This document shows, piece after piece, positions 58,529-64,000 of a stretch of 64,000 bases of DNA. The notes under the pieces were generated by a model. The model did no database searches. It had not been told where the DNA came from and saw nothing but the letters and a program-made list of their open reading frames with translations. The translations under genes were made by a program, and so were the position numbers. The first letter of the stretch is position 1. Every line of letters starts with the position of its first letter. Origin of the DNA: an uncultured Spirochaetales bacterium (GTDB lineage: Bacteria; Spirochaetota; Spirochaetia; Sphaerochaetales; Sphaerochaetaceae); NCBI GenBank assembly GCA_944388965.1, contig CALXKL010000003.1, forward strand, positions 62,001 through 126,000. Reading direction: 5' to 3'.

Positions 58529-59522
58529 GCTGAAAGGCGTCAAGAAGAGGTATCCCGAATTCACGCTGGAGATCGACCTAAGCGTGAATGAGGGGGAGTT
58601 CCTCACTATAATAGGCCCCAGCGGATCGGGCAAGTCGACGCTTCTGAACATCATAGCCGGACTGTACGCCCCTGATGAAGGAGCGATACTGCTCGACGGA
58701 CGCGACATCACTTCGCTGCCGCCACAGAAGCGCGGAATAAGCATGGTCTTCCAGGACTACGCACTCTTCCCGTCGATGAACGTCGAGAAGAACATATCGT
58801 ATGCCATGAAGATACGCAAGGTGAAGCGAAGCGAGCGCAGGAGGCAGACCGACGCCCTTCTGTCGTTCGTGAACCTGTCCGGATACAACAGACGCAAGGT
58901 CACCACGCTCTCAGGAGGGGAGGCCCAGCGCGTCGCCCTCGCCCGTGCCCTTTCCAGCGACCCGTCGATACTTCTGCTGGACGAACCCCTGAGCGCTCTG
59001 GATGCATCCCTGAGAAGACATCTGAGAGACGAGGTCAGAAGAATACACGACGAGAACCCCGGAGTCACGACGATATACGTCACACACGACCGCGAGGAGG
59101 CCTTCAGCATAAGCGACAGGATCGCCATCATGAACGCCGGTCACATCGAGATGGTTGCGGGCGGAGAGGAGATCTACAACCATCCAAACAGCCTCTTCAC
59201 GGCCTCGTTCACAGGAGAGGGCACCAGTCTTCCTGCAGAGATGTTCGACATGGACGTGGATGCGGACACCATATTCTTCCGGCCCGAGTCGGTCACCATT
59301 CCACAGACGAAGTTCTACGGAGACGCCGACGCCTATCTGATACTCGAAGGGGTGAAGATCGTTTCCGCCGAATTCCTCGGCTCATGCTATCTGCTGGGCC
59401 TGATGTATGAAGGCCACAGGATTCTCGCCGAGTCCTCGTTCCGTCCGGCGGAGGACACCATGACGATCTACATACGCAAGACGAGACTTCTCCTCTTCAA
59501 GGACGGAAGGGCCGTGTCATGA
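58515..59522 (+). CDS. thiQ: Thiamine ABC transporter ATPase
   Basis: A 335-residue ATPase with Walker A 'GPSGSGKSTLLNIIAGL', Q-loop 'MVFQDYALFPSMNV', signature 'LSGGEAQRVALARALS', Walker B 'ILLLDEPLSALDAS' and the H-loop 'VTHDREEA'. A ~95-residue C-terminal extension resembles the TOBE-type regulatory domain of FbpC/PotA ATPases; E. coli ThiQ (~230) lacks it. It overlaps thiP by 14 nt and the next gene by 4 nt, so the operon continues into the beta-barrel gene. Confidence 0.92.
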   Translation: MGTLELKGVKKRYPEFTLEIDLSVNEGEFLTIIGPSGSGKSTLLNIIAGLYAPDEGAILLDGRDITSLPPQKRGISMVFQDYALFPSMNVEKNISYAMKIRKVKRSERRRQTDALLSFVNLSGYNRRKVTTLSGGEAQRVALARALSSDPSILLLDEPLSALDASLRRHLRDEVRRIHDENPGVTTIYVTHDREEAFSISDRIAIMNAGHIEMVAGGEEIYNHPNSLFTASFTGEGTSLPAEMFDMDVDADTIFFRPESVTIPQTKFYGDADAYLILEGVKIVSAEFLGSCYLLGLMYEGHRILAESSFRPAEDTMTIYIRKTRLLLFKDGRAVS

Positions 59523-60055
59523 GGAGACTGGCCGTCCTGGCGGCACTGCTGCTCGCATCGTCCCTTTCGCAGTTGGCGGCATTCGAGATGAGGGCCTCTG
59601 CCTCGTTCTCGCAGGGCGTCGTACAGTCGTTCCACTTCATCGAAGACGGGACGACGGATGTGAGGACCAGCTTCAGTTCAAACGCATTCCTGTCGGTTCT
59701 GGCGGGAGAGGACGATACGCTTCTCATAGGGCCGCGTGTGGGATTCATCTTCAACTCCAGGACGCCTGCACTCGAGCGCATGTTCTACAGCGGCTACATG
59801 CAGGTGGCAGGAGGTCTCGAGGCGCGCATCGCGCTTTGCGGTCCGTTCGCTCTCGGCCTCGGCGCAATGGTCGCGATAGGGAGATACGAGGACGTGGATG
59901 TCACGATATCCTCGCTCGTTTCCGATATCGCGCTCCTTTACGTACCCATCGACCGCTTCTGTCTCGCCCCGTCCATCCAGGTCGCCTTCAACGGAAGCGA
60001 TGTGGCGCTGCGGATGCAGCTCGGCTTCTCGATCACGAGCAAGGACATGCTATGA
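59519..60055 (+). CDS. Small exported beta-barrel-like protein, copy 1
   Basis: A 178-residue protein with a signal peptide ending 'LSQLAA-FEMRAS'. The mature ~157 residues alternate polar and hydrophobic residues in eight or so strands ('GGLEARIALCGPFALGLGAMVAIG', 'IALLYVPIDRFCLAPSIQVAF'), the pattern of a small outer-membrane barrel. The start ATG 59519 overlaps the thiQ stop by 4 nt and its stop overlaps the caspase-like lipoprotein start by 4 nt, so it is locked into the operon. It resembles the protein at 61060 in size and strand layout. Outer-membrane location is inferred. Confidence 0.6.
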   Translation: MRRLAVLAALLLASSLSQLAAFEMRASASFSQGVVQSFHFIEDGTTDVRTSFSSNAFLSVLAGEDDTLLIGPRVGFIFNSRTPALERMFYSGYMQVAGGLEARIALCGPFALGLGAMVAIGRYEDVDVTISSLVSDIALLYVPIDRFCLAPSIQVAFNGSDVALRMQLGFSITSKDML

Positions 60056-60966
60056 GAAGAGTCTTCCTGTCCATCATCGTCCTCGTGATGCTTCTGGTCC
60101 TTTCCGCCTGCGACCTCGTGATGTCGCTTGGGCAGGAGAGTGAAGACTACGACGTATACCTTGTCTCCGTCGCATGCAACTACAGGAATACGCCAGTAGT
60201 CGGAGAGCTCGAAGGGACGCTCAACGACCAGATGTTCCTCTCGGCACAGCTTGCCCATATGAGTTCGCTTGCGGGAGTCGACTACAGGGCATGGCTCATC
60301 AGGGACGGCTCCGTAGGCGAAGACGGCCTCAACCGCGACGACAAGGAGAGCCATCTCGTGCGCATCCACGGCAGTTCGAAGACCAGCACCGTGATCGACC
60401 AGGTCGACAGGGACGGGATAGACAAGGTCATCGACGAAGTGGCGTCGCTGGTCGACGGCGACGACCTGGTGGTGTTCCACTACTCCGGACATGGATACAA
60501 AGGAACTGGGGACCTATTCCTCCCCTGCACTTGCCGAGGATACCGCTACCCGCTTGACGAGCTCGCCTCCAGGCTGGAGACCATTCCATGCAACAGGCTC
60601 ATCGTTCTGGACTCCTGCTACTCGGGCAACATCGTGGACGAGAGCCTGGACGATGACAGGAGGGGTCTCGAGAACCTCTTCACCCGCTACGAGATTCCTG
60701 CCAGCAGGACCTGGTACAGCGCAGCGAGCCAGGATGACGAAGAGAGCTACACCGACGATGAAAGCTACCCGGTGCCATTCGGCGCCCACAGCGCAGGCAT
60801 CCTCAAGGCGCTCGGCTTCGACATCATGTCGCTTTGCCCTGCCAGACCGGATGAGGATGTTCTGACGATGAACATGATGCTCGACATGGCAAGGACGGAG
60901 TACAGGAGCCAGCACTCCAGCAGCACATCGGGCACGAGGGACCTGGTGCTGTTCAGATTCGACTGA
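60052..60966 (+). CDS. Caspase-like (C14) lipoprotein, copy 1
   Basis: A 304-residue protein with lipobox LSAC (lipid on C20). Residues 33-300 form a caspase-like fold: 'YLVSVACNY' first strand, 'GTLNDQMFLSAQL' helix, 'LVVFHYSGHG' with catalytic His H147, and 'RLIVLDSCYSGN' with catalytic Cys C189, followed by 'AASQDDEESYTDDESY', an acidic loop possibly shaping the S1 pocket for basic residues. It ends with 'DLVLFRFD'. Both dyad residues are intact, so it may be an active peptidase. Starts ATG 60052, 4-nt overlap with the barrel gene. Its placement after thiBPQ is unusual. Confidence 0.82.
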   Translation: MRRVFLSIIVLVMLLVLSACDLVMSLGQESEDYDVYLVSVACNYRNTPVVGELEGTLNDQMFLSAQLAHMSSLAGVDYRAWLIRDGSVGEDGLNRDDKESHLVRIHGSSKTSTVIDQVDRDGIDKVIDEVASLVDGDDLVVFHYSGHGYKGTGDLFLPCTCRGYRYPLDELASRLETIPCNRLIVLDSCYSGNIVDESLDDDRRGLENLFTRYEIPASRTWYSAASQDDEESYTDDESYPVPFGAHSAGILKALGFDIMSLCPARPDEDVLTMNMMLDMARTEYRSQHSSSTSGTRDLVLFRFD

Positions 60967-61059
60967 ATCCACTGCAGTAAAGGCTGTCTGGAACGTAGAC
61001 GCATTCCACCCTTTGCACAAAGACGGACACTTTGCGGTATGTAGTCATGAGGAGACAGG

Positions 61060-61608
61060 ATGAAGAGAGCATTCATCGTCTTCATCATGACCGTGACGAT
61101 CGCAGGCTCCGTCCATGCCGGCATATCGTACACGCCATCGGTGAAGATCTATTCCACAATTGCGCTGTGCAGGAATCTGACGCTTGAGCATGAGCCGCTG
61201 GCATGCAGGACGAGCTTTGCGATGAACGTCGAGGCAAGCCCCCTCTCCATGACCATCGCCCATAGGCACACGATATCGCTGACGGCCAGGTTCAGCATTC
61301 TCGCCGATTCGGTGAAATACATGAACACCATGATGCTTGGCAGCCGGAGGGTGGGAATCGGAGTGGAGTACGAGGTGCGTCTGGCGATGTTCGCGCTGGG
61401 TGTCGACATCGGGGCCGGGTATGCCGTCGTGAACCGTCAGGACATCGGCTATGCATATACCGATACCGGGCTTTCGGCATCGGTATTCGTGGACGACGCA
61501 GTGGCGCTATCGCTTGACGTCGGCTTCATTTACCGCAGGGAATACCTCGAGACCCATATCGGCATCGCCTTGAAGCTGATGCTGCCTCCTAGCGTCGTCG
61601 GGAGGTGA
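61060..61608 (+). CDS. Small exported beta-barrel-like protein, copy 2
   Basis: A 182-residue protein with a signal peptide ending 'GSVHA-GISYTP'. The mature part has the same alternating strand pattern as the 59519 product, and a similar block around 'GIGVEYEVRLAMFALGVDIGAGYAV' (copy 1: 'GGLEARIALCGPFALGLGAMVAI'). Start ATG 61060 has GAGGAGACAGG upstream. It lies 93 nt after the first caspase gene and 3 nt before the second. Probably a paralogue of copy 1. Function unknown. Confidence 0.6.
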   Translation: MKRAFIVFIMTVTIAGSVHAGISYTPSVKIYSTIALCRNLTLEHEPLACRTSFAMNVEASPLSMTIAHRHTISLTARFSILADSVKYMNTMMLGSRRVGIGVEYEVRLAMFALGVDIGAGYAVVNRQDIGYAYTDTGLSASVFVDDAVALSLDVGFIYRREYLETHIGIALKLMLPPSVVGR

Positions 61609-61611
61609 ACC

Positions 61612-62592
61612 GTGAAGAGAGCATGGACATTTCTTGCCATCGCCATCCTGGTCGTCATGAGCTCCTGCGAGCTCATGACAGAGGACCCCGCAGCGGACAA
61701 GCGCATGTATCTGATGACGGTCGCCCTGGACTACGAGGACACCAGCATGAACGCGCTTCACGGTGCCGTGAACGACCAGGATGCCATGGAGCGCCAGATC
61801 GAGTTCCTGTGCACAGAGGAAGGCTGCGACTACACGATCATCTCGTTCAGCGCCCGTGGAGGCCGGTACTCAAGGCATGAGGTGGTCTACAGCAGGAGAA
61901 GCGGAGAGAGGATCGAATACCATGAGGATATCCCCCGCACCGCCATGAAGGACATGATACTGGCCGAACTGACGAGTCTGTCGGCCGACATCACCTGCAA
62001 GGACATCTTCATGTTCCACTACGCCGGACACGGAGCGGACAGCAGCGGTGACGACGACAGGCATCTGAACGGGGCGCTGGTGGTCGGAGACATCGTCTTT
62101 CCTGAAATAGGATCATGGCAGAAGGAGGAGGCAAACCAGTCCAGTCTAATCACGATTGCAGAGCTGAAGATGCGCCTTGCATACATCGACGCTCCCCGGG
62201 TGGTGATGCTCGACTCGTGCTACTCCGGCTCCCTGATAGGCCAGAGCGTCGGCATCGACAGGGTCGGCGACATACTCTCGTCCATCAGGTCGATGATGTA
62301 CAGGGGAAGCGGTGGAAACGGACGGTACTATCTCTTCAGCGCCTGCAGGGACGACGAGGTCAGCTACGAGGATTCCGACAGGGGCCAGAGGCACGGCTTC
62401 TTCTCCGCGGCGCTGCTGGAGGCTCTGGGCTACCGGTTCTACGACGACGGAATCGAAGGCCCTGGACTTCCCGACGACCCCACGATCACGACGAGCATGC
62501 TCTACGAGAGGATGAGGGACGAAGGGCTTTGGGAATACCAGTCGCCGCAGATGAACCCGTACCACGTGGACCTGGTGCTGTTCACTCTGTGA
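61612..62592 (+). CDS. Caspase-like (C14) lipoprotein, copy 2
   Basis: A 326-residue protein starting at GTG 61612 behind GGGAGG. Lipobox MSSC places the lipid on C19. The caspase-like domain (~32-325) has '[12 protein letters not shown]', '[16 protein letters not shown]', 'FMFHYAGHG' with His H140, and '[13 protein letters not shown]' with Cys C203, then '[31 protein letters not shown]' and the C-terminal 'DLVLFTL'. It aligns with copy 1 through these blocks, so it is a paralogue with an intact dyad and a longer insert (~142-180). Its last 11 nt overlap uvrB convergently. Confidence 0.82.
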   Translation: MKRAWTFLAIAILVVMSSCELMTEDPAADKRMYLMTVALDYEDTSMNALHGAVNDQDAMERQIEFLCTEEGCDYTIISFSARGGRYSRHEVVYSRRSGERIEYHEDIPRTAMKDMILAELTSLSADITCKDIFMFHYAGHGADSSGDDDRHLNGALVVGDIVFPEIGSWQKEEANQSSLITIAELKMRLAYIDAPRVVMLDSCYSGSLIGQSVGIDRVGDILSSIRSMMYRGSGGNGRYYLFSACRDDEVSYEDSDRGQRHGFFSAALLEALGYRFYDDGIEGPGLPDDPTITTSMLYERMRDEGLWEYQSPQMNPYHVDLVLFTL

Positions 62593-64000
62593 TGAAGCGG
62601 CCGGCCTTCACGCGCTCGATCTCGTCGCGGATCGTCGCGGCCTTCTCGAACTCGAGACGGTCGGCGCATTCGCGCATCTCCTTCTCCAGCGACCGGATGT
62701 ATTTCCTGCGGTCCTTCTCGAGCAGGAGGTTGTAGCTGGAGCGCTGAATCCTCAGCTCCTCCTTCTGGATGTCCTCGGCGTCCTTCATCTGTCGCTCGAG
62801 GATGTCCTCCACGGCCTTCCTGATCGTCTTTGGCGTTATGCCATGCTCCTTGTTGTAAGCCATCTGGACGGCGCGCCGGTGCTCGGTCTCGTTTATCGCC
62901 TCCTTCATGGCATCGCTCATCTGGTCCGCATACATTATCACGCGGCCATCGGCGTTCCTCGCCGCGCGGCCGATCGTCTGGATCAGGGACGTGGCGGAGC
63001 GCAGGAAGCCGATCTTGTCGGCATCAAGTATCGCGACCAGGGCGACCTCAGGCAGGTCCAGTCCCTCCCTGAGAAGGTTTATTCCGACCAGAACGTCGAA
63101 GACCCCCTTTCTGAGGTCGGTGAGGATCTCCACCCTCTCGATGGTCTCCACCTCGCTGTGGAGATAGCGGACACGCAGACCAAGCGACGACATGTACGAG
63201 CTCAGGTCCTCGGCCATCTTCTTGGTGAGGGTCGTGACCAGGACCCTCTCACCCTTGGCTATCGTCTTGCGTATCTCCCCGTAGAGGTCCTCCATCTGTC
63301 CTTCGGTGGGACGGACCTCGACCGACGGGTCGAGCAGTCCGGTCGGTCTGATCAGCTGCTCGACGACCCTTGTGCTCTCCTTGAGCTCCGTCTTTCCGGG
63401 CGTCGCGCTGACGTAGATCCTCTGTCCGACCTTCTGATCGAACTCCTCGTATTTCAGCGGTCTGTTGTCGAGCGCCGAAGGGAGGCGGAAGCCGTAGTTG
63501 ACCAGGTTGAGCTTCCTGGAGCGGTCGCCTTCGTACATCGCGCCAATCTGCGGAAGCGTGACGTGGGACTCGTCTATGAACACGACGAAGTCGTCCGGGA
63601 AGTAGTCGAGGAGGACCGCAGGTCTCTCCCCCGGAGCCCGCCCTGCAAGCGGTCTGGAATAGTTCTCTATGCCGGAGCAGTAGCCCACCTCACGGAGCAT
63701 CTCGATGTCGTATTCCACACGGCTCTTCAGCCTCTCCTTCTCCACAAGCTTGCCCTGACTGTCGAAGTACTCGAGCTGGTCGGCCAGCTCGTTCTCGATG
63801 CGCCCGATTGCACTGTCCAGCGCCTCGCGCGGCATGACGAACTGCTTGGCCGGATAAAGAGTGAAGCTGTCCAGCCTGTCCAGCTTCTCCAGTGTGACGG
63901 GGTCGAACACGTCGATGGAGACGATCTCGTCCCAGTCCAGGGTTATCCTGACCGCGGACTCGAGGTAGGCGGGATAGATCTCTATGACATCCCCCCTGAC
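62582..64000 (-). CDS. uvrB: Excinuclease ABC subunit B, 5' partial
   Basis: The frame is open to the window edge, and the upstream residues read '[19 protein letters not shown]'. The visible ~472 residues (about 70 percent of UvrB) include '[16 protein letters not shown]' (helicase motif II), '[15 protein letters not shown]', '[19 protein letters not shown]', '[32 protein letters not shown]' and '[19 protein letters not shown]', then the C-terminal UVR motif with '[34 protein letters not shown]'. The Walker A and beta-hairpin lie outside. UvrB verifies DNA damage in nucleotide excision repair. The stop overlaps the caspase-like gene by 11 nt. Confidence 0.96.
   Translation of the reverse strand, partial: VRGDVIEIYPAYLESAVRITLDWDEIVSIDVFDPVTLEKLDRLDSFTLYPAKQFVMPREALDSAIGRIENELADQLEYFDSQGKLVEKERLKSRVEYDIEMLREVGYCSGIENYSRPLAGRAPGERPAVLLDYFPDDFVVFIDESHVTLPQIGAMYEGDRSRKLNLVNYGFRLPSALDNRPLKYEEFDQKVGQRIYVSATPGKTELKESTRVVEQLIRPTGLLDPSVEVRPTEGQMEDLYGEIRKTIAKGERVLVTTLTKKMAEDLSSYMSSLGLRVRYLHSEVETIERVEILTDLRKGVFDVLVGINLLREGLDLPEVALVAILDADKIGFLRSATSLIQTIGRAARNADGRVIMYADQMSDAMKEAINETEHRRAVQMAYNKEHGITPKTIRKAVEDILERQMKDAEDIQKEELRIQRSSYNLLLEKDRRKYIRSLEKEMRECADRLEFEKAATIRDEIERVKAGRFITE

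Noticed and set aside
1-64000. Insertion sequences, prophage, integrons, CRISPR arrays
   Set aside because: No transposase, integrase, cas gene, repeat-spacer pattern or long direct repeat was seen.

Overview
The window is 64 kb of high-GC, gene-dense bacterial chromosome. I see no insertion sequence, prophage, CRISPR array or rRNA. The gene set points to an anaerobic, diderm, spirochaete-like gut bacterium, perhaps near Sphaerochaeta or Treponema. Pointers are a very short omega subunit, a BMP-type nucleoside/sugar ABC system, several exported lipoproteins and beta-barrel-like proteins, desulfoferrodoxin for superoxide, glycogen synthesis genes and a gut-type beta-glucuronidase. The lineage is an inference from protein content; no 16S rRNA is present.

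Layout. 1-3563: a degenerate Memo-like protein, a single-pass membrane protein, and a convergent GGDEF protein. 3.7-9.6 kb (minus): miaA and rpoZ, then a cytidylate-kinase-like gene, yicC and murC, a 54-residue zinc ribbon, a PHP phosphatase and a small membrane protein. 9.7-12.5 kb (minus): a nucleoside/methylthioadenosine salvage cluster (deaminase, MtnA-like isomerase, MTAP/PNP-like phosphorylase, methyltransferase-like protein). 12.6-13.9 kb: an exported FKBP isomerase. 14-18.6 kb (minus): a second cytidylate-kinase-like protein and a heterodimeric ABC exporter. 18.8-25.5 kb (minus): a six-gene operon joining a BMP-type ABC importer to two dehydrogenases. 25.8-35.4 kb: mostly single genes (FAD oxidoreductase, ABC-F ATPase, beta-glucuronidase, desulfoferrodoxin, tRNA-Leu, thpR, tatD). 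35.5-44.8 kb (plus): fba, infC-rpmI-rplT and a coiled-coil gene, TPR-tsaE-tsaB-trxB, glgA-glgC. 44.9-48.2 kb (minus): ilvE, NUDIX, a membrane protein, nnr. 48.4-55.6 kb: an oligopeptide ABC importer (oppBCDF, with oppA separated by a minus-strand gene).

55.6-62.6 kb is the most interesting region. A TPP riboswitch precedes thiB-thiP-thiQ. ThiQ then overlaps, by 4 nt, a small exported beta-barrel-like protein, which itself overlaps a caspase-like (C14) lipoprotein by 4 nt. A second beta-barrel plus caspase-like lipoprotein pair follows. Both lipoproteins keep the His/Cys dyad. This links thiamine-responsive control to two envelope-anchored caspase-fold proteins, an arrangement I do not recognise. 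The window ends inside uvrB (minus strand).

Other unusual signals are a cluster of first genes without Shine-Dalgarno sequences whose -10 boxes sit 6-10 nt before the start codon (candidate leaderless mRNAs), and a two-state leader hairpin at 9617-9669 that can hide or free a ribosome binding site. There is also an OppC with a large extracytoplasmic insertion and a TPR protein with a His/Asp/Cys-rich tail. Promoters, hairpins and alignments were judged by eye.
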